From Limnochordales bacterium (GTDB lineage Bacteria > Bacillota > Limnochordia > Limnochordales > DUMU01), in NCBI GenBank assembly GCA_014896315.1, contig JADBKP010000006.1, forward strand, positions 186,001 through 250,000: DNA of 64,000 nt. Direction: 5' to 3'. A program made the translations under genes and the position numbers. The notes under the pieces are model-generated. The model did no database searches and had not been told where the DNA came from. It saw only the letters and a program-made list of their open reading frames with translations. This document shows positions 16,423 to 25,270 of the stretch, piece by piece. The stretch's first letter is position 1. Every line of letters begins with the position of its first letter.

Positions 16423-16854
16423 GTGCACCAGGTTGCTCAGGAGGATGTCCTGCGGGCGCTTAAGAAGTTTAAGCGCCTGGCCAAGCAGGACCTGTTGGCA
16501 AGTCAACTGATGGCGGATCCGGAGTTCTGGGAGCAACAAGCCATAGCGCGGCGGGCGGTATACGAAGAGTTGATGTTGAAGGTGGAGAACGAAGGGGTAG
16601 AGCCGGCGTATCGCGAAGCAAAGATGCGGTACCTGGCGCTACCCCTTCTTGCATCTGACGACCACACAAACCCCAAATTGCATGGGGAAGAACAGGCCCT
16701 GGAGATGTTCTTTACCATCCTCGGAGTCAGCAGCGCCGAATTGGACGAGTGGCGGGCTTTGCGCGCAGCCGGGGGAGCAGATGGGGCTGCGCAGAACGCG
16801 GGCTCTATCAACGTCTCCGGTGAAGAGCTGGCTATGGGGGCCGGGGGAGCATAA
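16423..16854 (+). CDS. Uncharacterised helical protein
   Basis: This is a 143-residue protein that should be mostly alpha-helical and charged in its first 115 residues, then ends in a flexible Gly/Ala tail. It is loosely similar in length and character to YlbF-type helical proteins, but I cannot support that assignment. GTG 16423 lies after a GGGGGGATGGG purine run. The 169 nt before it hold no gene that I can see. Confidence 0.5.
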   Translation: MHQVAQEDVLRALKKFKRLAKQDLLASQLMADPEFWEQQAIARRAVYEELMLKVENEGVEPAYREAKMRYLALPLLASDDHTNPKLHGEEQALEMFFTILGVSSAELDEWRALRAAGGADGAAQNAGSINVSGEELAMGAGGA

Positions 16855-16907
16855 GGTGAAGGAGGCTATCTGGCGCCGGCAGCGACCGGCTCTGTGCAAG
16901 GAAACTG

Positions 16908-17291
16908 ATGGGATTTGCTGACTGGGCACGCGGGCTCTTTCGTCAAGGTCGCCAGGGTAATGCAGCCCCTGCGGCAGCCATACCCGTCACCCAGGATGGT
17001 GCGGATGCCATCAAAGTATTTGTGCGCTGCCGGCGCTGTGGTGAGCCGATCTCCGTACGGATTCGCCTCACGGACGAAGTGGGAGAAGCAGAAGAAGGAG
17101 CCGCCTGCGCTTATTGGGTTCAGAAGGAGATCAGTGGCAGCGGGAGGCGCCGCTGCTTTCAGAGGATGCATTTGCGCCTGGAGATGGATCGGGACAGGCA
17201 GGTAGTGCGATACGAATTGACGGGAGCCGACCTGCTCACGCCGGAGGAGTATCGCCGCGAACTTGCTCGGTGGGAGAGTCCAACGCAGTAA
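16908..17291 (+). CDS. Uncharacterised protein with a single CxxC motif
   Basis: This 127-residue protein has a basic amphipathic N terminus (MGFADWARGLFRQGRQG), then FVRCRRCGEP, a CxxC pair that could bind metal with a later Cys, and a run of beta-type sequence ending TGADLLTPEEYRRELA. No family is recognised. It converges on lexA with a 42-nt gap. Codon use is like its neighbours. Confidence 0.55.
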   Translation: MGFADWARGLFRQGRQGNAAPAAAIPVTQDGADAIKVFVRCRRCGEPISVRIRLTDEVGEAEEGAACAYWVQKEISGSGRRRCFQRMHLRLEMDRDRQVVRYELTGADLLTPEEYRRELARWESPTQ

Positions 17292-17333
17292 CGTGGTAAC
17301 GTAGCCAGGTGTACCGGCCACGAGAGCGCCCGG

Positions 17334-17948
17334 CTAAAAGCGGCGCAGTAACCCGATAACTTTGCCGAGAATCCTGACTTCCTGCGCGTAAATGGGCTCG
17401 TAGCGAGGGTTCTCGGCTTGCAATCGTACACGGTCACCTTCCTTGTAGAACCGCTTGACCGTTGCCTCATCGTCAAGCAACGCCACCACGATGTCTCCGT
17501 CATCAGCGGCTGACTGGCGGGCGACAATGACCATGTCCCCATCCAGGATACCCGCCCCAACCATGCTATCTCCGCGAACCCGGAGCGCAAAGAGCTCATC
17601 ATCGCGCCCGAAGAATTCGGTTGGGAGCGGAAGGCGCTGCTCGATGTTCTCTACGGCGAGAATCGGCTCTCCGGCGGTTACGCGGCCGACTACGGGCACA
17701 TTGACAGTCGCGGGGCGAGCTTCAGGGCCGAGCAACTCGATAGCCCGTGGTTTGGTAGGGTCACGGCGCAGGAAACCCTTGGCCTCAAGCCGGTTGAGAT
17801 GGCCGTGCACGGTGGCAGAAGACTTGAGTCCCACGGCCTGACCGATCTCTCGTACGGAGGGCGGATAACCCCTCCGCTCGACTTCCTGACGGATGAAGTC
17901 AAGGATCTGTTGCTGCCGGGGACTGAGGGAACTCTTGCGGTGCGGCAT
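17334..17948 (-). CDS. lexA: LexA repressor
   Basis: This is the SOS repressor, which cleaves itself when RecA filaments form on damaged DNA. The N-terminal winged helix has [16 protein letters not shown] and [21 protein letters not shown]. The cleavage site is the Ala-Gly in VTAGEP; the catalytic pair is the Ser in [10 protein letters not shown] and the Lys in ATVKRFYKE. It has 204 residues from the ATG at 17948, the usual size. The frame is open further upstream, but that part does not look like LexA and covers the promoter. Confidence 0.96.
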   Translation of the reverse strand: MPHRKSSLSPRQQQILDFIRQEVERRGYPPSVREIGQAVGLKSSATVHGHLNRLEAKGFLRRDPTKPRAIELLGPEARPATVNVPVVGRVTAGEPILAVENIEQRLPLPTEFFGRDDELFALRVRGDSMVGAGILDGDMVIVARQSAADDGDIVVALLDDEATVKRFYKEGDRVRLQAENPRYEPIYAQEVRILGKVIGLLRRF

Positions 17949-18016
17949 CTCGCCTTGCCCCCTCGGGGAAGCTTTCGGCACGGGTGATGTCAGGAAAACC
18001 CAGCCCTGCCTTCTGC

Positions 18017-18046
18017 AGTATACCATACGCGTTTGTGTTTGCAAAC
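18017..18046 (-). promoter_or_regulatory. Predicted lexA promoter with a candidate self-operator
   Basis: On the minus strand TTGCAA (18039-18044), a 16-nt spacer and TATACT (18017-18022) make a good sigma-A promoter about 65 nt upstream of lexA. A perfect 10-bp palindrome GTTTGCAAAC (18037-18046) covers the -35. Known Firmicutes SOS boxes have the form CGAAC-N4-GTTCG. This one differs, so its role as LexA site is a guess from position and symmetry. Confidence 0.5.
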
Positions 18047-18528
18047 GGTAGTTTGATTTGCCGGGCGCGACCATCGTAGTACCATTTAGCGGGAGGTGAG
18101 ATGCGGAAATCGCCTCAACCAAGGGTCAAGACCCGATGCTGGCATTAGAGTACCTGGTCAGTGCCGTTGTACATTGGCGGTAAACCGGAGACAAGAGATC
18201 CTAACATGCTTACGCCCGAAAGCGAAAGTCCCTACAAGTTGCTGCAACCGTAACCGGCGTTGTGCCAGGAGCCGGGATGAAGACCCCGGCTTCTCCGGCT
18301 TCACAGAGCTTATTTCGCAAAATGGATATTATGTTAAATCTGACGCGGATGTCCCCTTCGCTTCCTCCTAGCTCACGTCTACTTGCTCACGTCTGCCTTG
18401 ACTTCGCTTTGAGTGACAGCACCCATCTAGTTCGTGCAGTTTGGGCTGAATCCTGCTCATCGTCACGGATGCAGACTGGCGTCAACTCCTCGTCCCAAAT
18501 ATGATTGTGATGCGAGGTGAGAAGCGGG
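18047..18528 (+). other. Region without a recognised gene
   Basis: This stretch separates the lexA promoter from the NifX-like gene. It holds a 15-codon frame at 18101-18148 behind GGGAGGTGA, a 7-bp hairpin (18270-18276 with 18285-18291) and a 10-nt direct repeat, GCTCACGTCT, at 18371 and 18385. An open frame of 91 codons (18096-18371) has a Cys- and Arg-rich product with no family character. I see no known riboswitch pattern. Confidence 0.4.
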
Positions 18529-18891
18529 ATGCGTGTCGCAGCCCCGGTCAGTTCTGACGGACAAACCGTTACCACCCTCGTCGACGCCAGCGAGATCGTT
18601 ATCTGGGAATCGGACCACCCGGAGCGGGAGCAGCGGTTTCCTAATCCGAGTGTCGGAGCAACCCGGCAGCGTCGACTGGCGGTCACCAACTTTCTGGTCA
18701 GAGAGCGAGTCCACGCCGTAATCACCGTGCCGGAAAGCTTCTGCGCCACCTCACAACGGACGGCCCAGAAGGCGGAGATCCTCTTTCTCCCGGTCGAACC
18801 CGGGACATCATTGCACCACGTGCAAAGCGAGTGGAAGGTTTACGAACCTCTCCTGGCAACCAGGGTGCCGCTCGGTTGGCTGCACACCTGA
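18529..18891 (+). CDS. NifX/NifB-type dinitrogenase cofactor-like protein
   Basis: This 120-residue protein begins MRVAAPVSSDGQTVTTLVDA and continues with ESDHPEREQRF. It resembles the small RNase H-fold family called dinitrogenase iron-molybdenum cofactor biosynthesis proteins, many of which lie far from nif genes in anaerobes. It lacks an obvious metal-binding Cys/His cluster. ATG 18529 lies about 8 nt after GAGGTGA. No nitrogenase genes are in the window, so a nitrogenase role is not implied. The last 52 nt overlap the end of purD on the other strand. Confidence 0.6.
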   Translation: MRVAAPVSSDGQTVTTLVDASEIVIWESDHPEREQRFPNPSVGATRQRRLAVTNFLVRERVHAVITVPESFCATSQRTAQKAEILFLPVEPGTSLHHVQSEWKVYEPLLATRVPLGWLHT

Positions 18892-20282
18892 TAGCCGATG
18901 TCGCGCCGGTAGTACTGGTTGGCGAACCGAACCCGCGCTACAGCTTCGTAGGCTCTGGCCCTGGCCTCCGCTAGCGACTCGCCCACGCCAACCAGATTGA
19001 GCACACGACCCCCGGCTGTCAGCACCCGGCCGGCCGACCCCACGCGGGTACCGGCGTGAAAGAGATACACCTGCTGCAGTTCACAAAGCGCGGCAAGCCC
19101 TTCAACAGGAAAACCCGTCTGATACGAACCCGGGTAGCCCTCCGAGGCGATCACCACCGCCAGAGCTGCACCAACCTGCGGCACGAGCTGCCAGACTGCG
19201 GGAACCCTAGAACCACCCGTTCCCGCCGGAAAGAGCCTTCTGGCCTGCGAACAACTTTGCAGGTATCCGTCCAGATTCCCCTTTGCCACTGCTGAGAAAA
19301 GTGCCAGCCAATCCATCTCCAGCCGCGGGAGAATGACCTGCGTTTCAGGGTCGCCGAACCGGCAGTTGAACTCGACTACTTTCGGACCGTCAGCGGTAAG
19401 CATAAGTCCTGCATAGATCACCCCGCGGTATGCGATGCCTTCCGCTGCAAGGCCGCGTAACGTGGGAAGAAGTATGCGGTGGATTACCTCTTCGCGAACT
19501 GGGTCGGAGAAGAACGGGACCGGCGAGTACGCCCCCATGCCCCCGGTGTTGGGACCGGTATCCCCCTCCCCGATCCGCTTGTGGTCCTGGGCTTCCGGAA
19601 GAATAGCAAGCGTGTGGCCGTCGGTAAGTACGAGCAGGCTGACCTCGCGGCCTGTCATCCGTTCCTCAATGACGAGGCAGTTGCCTGCCTCACCTAGCGC
19701 ATTTCGAACAAAGAGTTCTTCCAGGACTTGCAGCGCCTCGTCGGTCGATTCGGTCACCGTCACTCCTTTGCCGCCGGCCAGCCCATCCGCTTTGATGACC
19801 GGAGGCGTCCTGAGACTCTTGACGAACTCCCGGGCTTTGGCCAGCTCCGTCCGGGTGAAGGTCCGGTAACGGGCCGTGGGAATACCATGGCGGGTCATGA
19901 ACTTCTTGGCCCAGGCTTTGCTGCTTTCGATCTGAGCTCCGGCCCGGCCCGGCCCGACGACGCCCACCCCCACCGCCCGCAGCCTGTCTGCGAGGCCAGC
20001 GGCCAGATAAGCCTCAGGGCCGATGACTGCCAGGTCAATGCCCTGGTGTACCGCCCAGGCGGTCAGTCGCTCGCTCTCCTCTCCGGCCGCGGAGAAGCTT
20101 GCCAGCTCGTCCCGGGTCAGGTTGCGGCCCCAGCGGAGCGTTCCGGCATTGCCCGGGTAAAACCATAATTCGACTCCACCCGTTGCGGCCTGGGTTGATC
20201 GCGAAAGGGCCCACCCGAGGGCGTCTTCCCTGCCCCCTCCACCGACCACCAGGACCTTCCTCAGTTCGCCACCCATTGCCAT
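18840..20282 (-). CDS. purD: Phosphoribosylamine-glycine ligase PurD
   Basis: PurD (GAR synthetase) joins glycine to phosphoribosylamine with ATP, step 2 of the IMP pathway. It is an ATP-grasp enzyme starting RKVLVVGGGGREDALGWAL, with IKADGLAGGKGVTV, the PNTGGMGAYSP segment and VVEFNCRFGDPETQ. At 480 residues it is longer than the usual 420-430. Extra sequence lies in the N-terminal third and in a tail of about 18 residues past YRRDIGYQ. It is the last gene of the pur cluster and its end overlaps the converging NifX-like gene. Confidence 0.95.
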   Translation of the reverse strand: MAMGGELRKVLVVGGGGREDALGWALSRSTQAATGGVELWFYPGNAGTLRWGRNLTRDELASFSAAGEESERLTAWAVHQGIDLAVIGPEAYLAAGLADRLRAVGVGVVGPGRAGAQIESSKAWAKKFMTRHGIPTARYRTFTRTELAKAREFVKSLRTPPVIKADGLAGGKGVTVTESTDEALQVLEELFVRNALGEAGNCLVIEERMTGREVSLLVLTDGHTLAILPEAQDHKRIGEGDTGPNTGGMGAYSPVPFFSDPVREEVIHRILLPTLRGLAAEGIAYRGVIYAGLMLTADGPKVVEFNCRFGDPETQVILPRLEMDWLALFSAVAKGNLDGYLQSCSQARRLFPAGTGGSRVPAVWQLVPQVGAALAVVIASEGYPGSYQTGFPVEGLAALCELQQVYLFHAGTRVGSAGRVLTAGGRVLNLVGVGESLAEARARAYEAVARVRFANQYYRRDIGYQVCSQPSGTLVARRGS

Positions 20283-20336
20283 CAGGTCACTCCCACCACC
20301 CAGCTTTCGCCCTTCACGGACACCTGGCCCGCCGGC

Positions 20337-22010
20337 TCAGTGCTTGAAGTGTCGCCGACCGGTGAATACCATGGCGATCCCGGCCCGGTCACAGGCCGCA
20401 ATGGACTCATCGTCGCGGATGCTACCCCCCGGCTGGATGATTGCGGCAATTCCCGCTTCGGCAGCAGCTTCCACCACGTCGGCAAAGGGGAAGAACGCAT
20501 CCGAAGCCAGCACTGCTCCCCGGGCCTTCTCCCCTGCCTGGCGCAGCGCCAACCGCGCGGAAGTGATACGGTTCATCTGCCCGGCGCCGCTGCCCAGAAG
20601 CTGCAGGTTGCGGGCAACGGCGATGGCGTTTGACTTGACATGCTTCACCGCAATCCAGGCAAAGATCAGGTCGTCCCAGAGCTCGTCGGGTACCGGGGCT
20701 TTTGTCACCACCCGCCAGCTCGCCCGGTCGAGGCTTAGCCGGTCGGGCTGCTGCACAAGATACCCTCCGGCCACTTTGCGCACGTCGAGCTCCCGTGAAC
20801 CGAGGAAGCCCCATCCCTTCTCCGCATCAACCACGGCCCAGGGCGAGATGAATCCTTGCACCGGCTGAAGCGTTCCCCTGGCGACGCCCTCTGCCAGCGC
20901 CGCCAATCCCGGAACTTCGAGCAGCCGTACATTCTTCTTCCTGGTAAGCAGCTCCAACGCCTCCGGAGTAAAAGCAGGAGCGAGGATCACTTCCAGGAAA
21001 ATCTCGTGCAGCAGTTTGGCCGTCTCCAGATCGACCGGTCGGTTAAGGGCTACGATGCCCCCGAAGATCGAAACCGTATCAGCCTCGTAGGCTCGGCGGA
21101 AGGCCTCGGCAATCGTCGGAGCCACGGCCATGCCGCAGGGGTTCATGTGCTTTACCGCCACCGCGGCCGGTGCAGCAAACTCCGCCACCGCCGCCAGCGC
21201 GGCGTCGGCATCTTGGATGTTGTTAAAAGACAGCTCTTTCCCGTGCAGCTGGCGGGCGTTCACAAGAGAGATGGGTACAGGCTCTGAACCGTTACTCCCC
21301 GAGCCTGCTCCAGCCAGCGGATCTTTATAAAACGCCGCCTGTTGATGCGGGTTCTCGCCGTAACGAAGCGCAGAGATGAGTTCCAGAGGCAGGGTGAGAC
21401 GGGTGGGCGGGTTGGCGGGCGACAGCTGCCTGAGGAAGAAGCGCTCGATAGCAGCGTCGTAGGCTGCGGTCAGGCTGAACGCCTCCAGCGCCCAGCGCCG
21501 GCGAAGCTCCAGCGGGATACCGCCCTCTTTCTGCCATACCTGCAGAAACTCATCGTACTGCTCGGGACGGCAGAGCACGGCCACGTGAGCAAAGTTCTTG
21601 GCTGCCGCTCGCAGCAGTGTCGGGCCGCCGATGTCGATCTGCTCAACAGCCTCCTCCCAGGTAACGCCCGGACGGGCCACCGTCTCGCTGAAAGGATAGA
21701 GGTTTACCACTACCAGGTCGATCGGTTCAATTCCCTGTCGCTGCAGAGCCTCCATATCACCGGGACGGTCGCGTCGGGCAAGAATCCCTCCATGAATCCG
21801 CGGATGGAGGGTCTTCACCCGGCCGTCGAGCATCTCCGGAAAGCCAGTTACCTCGCTCACCGGCCGAACCGGGAGTCCCGCCTCACTTAGTGCCCGCAGC
21901 GTGCCGCCGGTGGAGATGATCTCAACTCCCGCAGCCACCAGGGCACGGGCAAACTCGATCAACCCCCGTTTGTCCGAAACGCTTACCAACGCACGTCTTA
22001 TCTGGATCAT
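20337..22010 (-). CDS. purH: Bifunctional AICAR transformylase / IMP cyclohydrolase PurH
   Basis: PurH performs the last two steps to IMP. The N-terminal cyclohydrolase domain starts [20 protein letters not shown] with the [10 protein letters not shown] loop. The transformylase domain has [14 protein letters not shown] and the catalytic KHMNPCG. The protein is 557 residues against about 510-520. A Gly/Ser-rich insertion ([13 protein letters not shown]) lies after the ENPHQ region, and further extra residues occur near the middle. The start overlaps the purN stop by 4 nt, so the two are coupled. Confidence 0.96.
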   Translation of the reverse strand: MIQIRRALVSVSDKRGLIEFARALVAAGVEIISTGGTLRALSEAGLPVRPVSEVTGFPEMLDGRVKTLHPRIHGGILARRDRPGDMEALQRQGIEPIDLVVVNLYPFSETVARPGVTWEEAVEQIDIGGPTLLRAAAKNFAHVAVLCRPEQYDEFLQVWQKEGGIPLELRRRWALEAFSLTAAYDAAIERFFLRQLSPANPPTRLTLPLELISALRYGENPHQQAAFYKDPLAGAGSGSNGSEPVPISLVNARQLHGKELSFNNIQDADAALAAVAEFAAPAAVAVKHMNPCGMAVAPTIAEAFRRAYEADTVSIFGGIVALNRPVDLETAKLLHEIFLEVILAPAFTPEALELLTRKKNVRLLEVPGLAALAEGVARGTLQPVQGFISPWAVVDAEKGWGFLGSRELDVRKVAGGYLVQQPDRLSLDRASWRVVTKAPVPDELWDDLIFAWIAVKHVKSNAIAVARNLQLLGSGAGQMNRITSARLALRQAGEKARGAVLASDAFFPFADVVEAAAEAGIAAIIQPGGSIRDDESIAACDRAGIAMVFTGRRHFKH

Positions 22011-22657
22011 CCCTCGTCGCTCTCCTCGAAGATAACTTTCCGGCCCTCCAGCCGCCAGCGACGCGTCAAGATCAGCCGGATGGCGGCCGGGTACAGACGG
22101 TGTTCCACCTGCAGAATACGGGCAGCCAGCGTATCCTCTGTGTCGTCCGGATAAACAGGCACCGCCTCCTGCAGCAGAATCGGACCGGTATCCATTCCTT
22201 CGTCAACCAGGTGAACCGTGCACCCGCTCACCCTTACGCCGTACTCCAGGGCCTGCCGTTGTGCATGAAGACCGGGAAACGCAGGCAGCAGCGCCGGATG
22301 GATATTAAGCATCCGTCCTCGCCACCGGGCGACGGTCGCCGGCGCAACCAGTCGCATGTAGCCGGCAAGACAGACCAGGTCGGGATGCAGATGTTCCAGC
22401 AGCTCATCCAAGGCCCGGTCGTACTCCTCCCTCCGCCGGAAGGAACTCCGAGCAAGGAGATAAACCATTGGCACACCAGCGGCACGGGCACGGTCGAGGG
22501 CCTGTGCCCGCGGATTGTCACTGATGACAGCCTCAACCCGGGCGAGGCCGGCCAGCTCTCCCCGGGCGCACGCGTCCAGGATGGCCTGCAAGTTCGAGCC
22601 TCTTCCCGAAACCAGCACGGCCAGGCGTGCCGGTTCTGCCCTCCCGGTGGTCATCAA
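22007..22657 (-). CDS. purN: Phosphoribosylglycinamide formyltransferase PurN
   Basis: PurN formylates GAR using 10-formyl-tetrahydrofolate. [18 protein letters not shown], the catalytic Asn-His stretch [13 protein letters not shown] and the Asp in [11 protein letters not shown] are all in place. It has 216 residues, the usual size. The start overlaps the purM stop by 4 nt (ATGA). The formate-dependent PurT is not seen in this cluster. Confidence 0.96.
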   Translation of the reverse strand: MMTTGRAEPARLAVLVSGRGSNLQAILDACARGELAGLARVEAVISDNPRAQALDRARAAGVPMVYLLARSSFRRREEYDRALDELLEHLHPDLVCLAGYMRLVAPATVARWRGRMLNIHPALLPAFPGLHAQRQALEYGVRVSGCTVHLVDEGMDTGPILLQEAVPVYPDDTEDTLAARILQVEHRLYPAAIRLILTRRWRLEGRKVIFEESDEG

Positions 22658-23730
22658 CGGAACTCCACACCTTTCTCTCCGGACACCACCTCGCCCACCG
22701 GCCAGCTGGTCACCCCCGACTCGGCCAGAATAGCCCTCGCGCGATCGACCTCCCCGGGCGGCAGGATGACAACCATGCCTATACCCAGGTTGAAGGTACG
22801 CCGCATCTCCTCCTCCGACACTGGACCAAGGCGGCGCAGCATGTCGAAGATGGGCGGCTCTGGCCAGCTTCCCACCTCAATCACCGCTCGTGTACCATCT
22901 GCCATAGCCCGCGGCAGGTTCTCGGGTAGCCCGCCCCCGCTGATGTTGGCAATACCGTGCACGGTAACCGACCGGGTAAGCCTTAAGATCGGACGGGCGT
23001 ACACGGCCGTAGGGGTCAACAATTCCTCCCCCAGCGTCCGCCCTAATTCCGGATAGTACGCGTCCAGTGGCAGCCGGTGCTGCTCGAGAACGATCCGTCG
23101 TACCAGGGAGAAGCCGCTCGCCTGCAGTCCCGTGGAAGCAAGTCCCAGCAACACATCGCCAGGGCGTACCTGCGCGCCGGTGATAATCTTCTCTTCCGAA
23201 ACGACGCCTACCGCAAAGCCGGCCAGGTCGTACTCGTCCGGCGGGTAGAAGCCGGGCATTTCCGCCGTCTCACCCCCTATCAGCGCGCAACCAGCCTGCC
23301 GGCAACCTTCCGCCACGCCCGCCACTATCCGGGCCACCTTCTCCGGATCAAGGCGGCCGACGGCCAGGTAGTCCAGGAAGAAGAGAGGCTCGGCGCCATG
23401 GCAGATGATATCGTTGACACAGTAGGCAACACAGTCGATACCGACCGTATCGTGCCGATCGAGGAGAAACGCTATCTTGAGCTTCGTGCCCACACCGTCA
23501 CTGCCCGCAACCAGAAGCGGCCGGCGCAAACCCATGCTCTCCAAGGAGAAGAACCCGCCAAATGAACCGATCTCGCCCCTTACTTCCGGCCGATAGGTGG
23601 TGCGCGCCAGCTCCTTGATGAGCCGGACCGCCGCGTAACCGGCCTCGATATCGACCCCGGCCTCTCGATACGACACTCCCGTCATTGGCTGCCCGCTAGC
23701 GTTATCGGCTTCTTGGGCCCGTTCTGGCAT
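22654..23730 (-). CDS. purM: Phosphoribosylformylglycinamidine cyclo-ligase PurM
   Basis: PurM (AIR synthetase) closes the imidazole ring with ATP. Typical blocks are YREAGVDIEAG, SDGVGTKLKIAFLLDRHDT, CVNDIICHGAEPLFFLDY and ISGGGLPENLPRAM. ATG 23730 lies about 9 nt after an AAGGGGG site and 5 nt past the purF stop, giving 358 residues. The frame is open into purF, but those residues are not family-like. Confidence 0.95.
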   Translation of the reverse strand: MPERAQEADNASGQPMTGVSYREAGVDIEAGYAAVRLIKELARTTYRPEVRGEIGSFGGFFSLESMGLRRPLLVAGSDGVGTKLKIAFLLDRHDTVGIDCVAYCVNDIICHGAEPLFFLDYLAVGRLDPEKVARIVAGVAEGCRQAGCALIGGETAEMPGFYPPDEYDLAGFAVGVVSEEKIITGAQVRPGDVLLGLASTGLQASGFSLVRRIVLEQHRLPLDAYYPELGRTLGEELLTPTAVYARPILRLTRSVTVHGIANISGGGLPENLPRAMADGTRAVIEVGSWPEPPIFDMLRRLGPVSEEEMRRTFNLGIGMVVILPPGEVDRARAILAESGVTSWPVGEVVSGEKGVEFR

Positions 23731-23734
23731 CCAG

Positions 23735-25264
23735 CTACCCCCTTTCCAGTTCATCTTTGGCGGGGCGTACTTCGTCGGTAAGCTCGGTGGGGTAGCAGCC
23801 GCTGAAACAGGCCGTACAGAGGCCGGCATCTTCCGGCTTCTCTTCTTCTGCTGCTACTCCCCGTACAGCCTTGATCAGCCCTGAGAGCGAGAGGAAGTGG
23901 AGTGAATCCGCACCCACCAGCTCCTTGATCTCCTCCACGGAATGCTTTCGGGCGATCAGCTTCTCCTCGTCAGTGGTGTCCACTCCGTAAAAGCAGGGAT
24001 AACGATACGGCGGCGAGGCGATCACCAGATGAACTTCCCGCGCTCCCGCCTCCCGCAGCAGGGCCACCGTCTTACGGCTGGTCGTCCCCCGCACGATGGA
24101 GTCGTCGACCACTACCACCCGTTTGCCTGCCAGAACCGCACTGACCGGGTTGAGCTTGATGCGGACACCCAGTTCACGATCGGCCTGATCGGGCTGAATA
24201 AACGTGCGGCCCACGTACCGGTTCTTCACCAACCCCAGGTCAAACGGGATTCCTGAACCCTGGGCGTACCCGAGGGCGGCAGAAGTACCCGAATCGGGCG
24301 CCGGAATGACGACATCGGCAGCAACCGGCGCCTCCAGCGCCAGCTGCCGGCCGATCGCCTGCCGCACCCCGTGAACGCTCTGCCCCTCCAACTCAGCGTC
24401 GGGTCGAGCCAGGTAGATATATTCGAACACACAAAAGGCCCGCCGGCGTGGCGGAAACCAGTCCTCGATCCTCACCCCCGCCGGCGTAATGATGGCCGCC
24501 TGGCCCGGCTCAAGTTCCGTCACGGGGGCCGCCCCGACCGCGGCCAGGGCCGTGGTCTCCGACGCCAGGACATACGCATCGTCCCGGCTGCCAAGAACCA
24601 GGGGGCGGAGTCCGTGGGGATCGCGGCAGCCAATCAGCACCGGCTGCCCGCTGGCTTCCTCACCAAGGACGACTAGAGCATAAGCACCCCGCACCGCCTG
24701 CAACGCCTGGGCGACCGCCTCCGGCAGCCGTTCCGCTGCCGACTGGGAGACGAGCGCCAGCACAAGTTCGGTATCGGTCGTGGTCTGGAACGTTGCACCC
24801 TGCGAGAGCAGACGTCGGCGCAAGGACGACGCATTGACAAAGTTGCCATTATGGGCCACGGCCACCGGCCCGTAGGATGTGATACCTAAAAGCGGCTGGG
24901 CGTTCTCCCTTCGGCTGCTGCCCGTCGTGGAATAGCGGACGTGGCCGATGGCGGCGCTGCCGGGAAGCTGGTCCAGCGTCTCCCGATCGAACACCTCTGC
25001 GACCAGGCCCATCTCTTTTCGCAGGAGGATGCCGCCTCCCACGGTCACATCGCGGAAGCGCGCAAAGCGGTTCCGGATGCGCTCACCTTCGTTTTCGCCG
25101 ACTGCCCTGGCGGGAGGATTCCAGGCTGAAACGGCAATCCCGGCACTCTCCTGACCCCGATGCTGCAGGGCAAAGAGGCCCAGGTAGGCCAGCCAGGCGG
25201 CCGAAAGAGACCGGCCGGCACCGGGCGCGTCCAGCCGTCCGCAGATACCGAAAACTCCGCACAC
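23735..25264 (-). CDS. purF: Amidophosphoribosyltransferase PurF
   Basis: PurF makes phosphoribosylamine from PRPP and glutamine, the committed step. The chain begins with Met then the nucleophile Cys (CGVFGI), so there is almost no propeptide, unlike the 11-residue one of B. subtilis. The PRPP loop is VVVVDDSIVRGTTSRK. Late cysteines in YPCFYG and GLCTACFSGCYP, with one in FCVFEY, match the B. subtilis type that carries a structural 4Fe-4S cluster and is oxygen-sensitive. It is 509 residues, starting at GTG. Confidence 0.95.
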   Translation of the reverse strand: MCGVFGICGRLDAPGAGRSLSAAWLAYLGLFALQHRGQESAGIAVSAWNPPARAVGENEGERIRNRFARFRDVTVGGGILLRKEMGLVAEVFDRETLDQLPGSAAIGHVRYSTTGSSRRENAQPLLGITSYGPVAVAHNGNFVNASSLRRRLLSQGATFQTTTDTELVLALVSQSAAERLPEAVAQALQAVRGAYALVVLGEEASGQPVLIGCRDPHGLRPLVLGSRDDAYVLASETTALAAVGAAPVTELEPGQAAIITPAGVRIEDWFPPRRRAFCVFEYIYLARPDAELEGQSVHGVRQAIGRQLALEAPVAADVVIPAPDSGTSAALGYAQGSGIPFDLGLVKNRYVGRTFIQPDQADRELGVRIKLNPVSAVLAGKRVVVVDDSIVRGTTSRKTVALLREAGAREVHLVIASPPYRYPCFYGVDTTDEEKLIARKHSVEEIKELVGADSLHFLSLSGLIKAVRGVAAEEEKPEDAGLCTACFSGCYPTELTDEVRPAKDELERG

Positions 25265-25270
25265 CGAAGC

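Noticed and set aside
18096-18371. 91-codon Cys- and Arg-rich frame as a gene
   Set aside because: Its GTG overlaps the ribosome-like site, the product resembles no family, and the composition looks like translated non-coding sequence.
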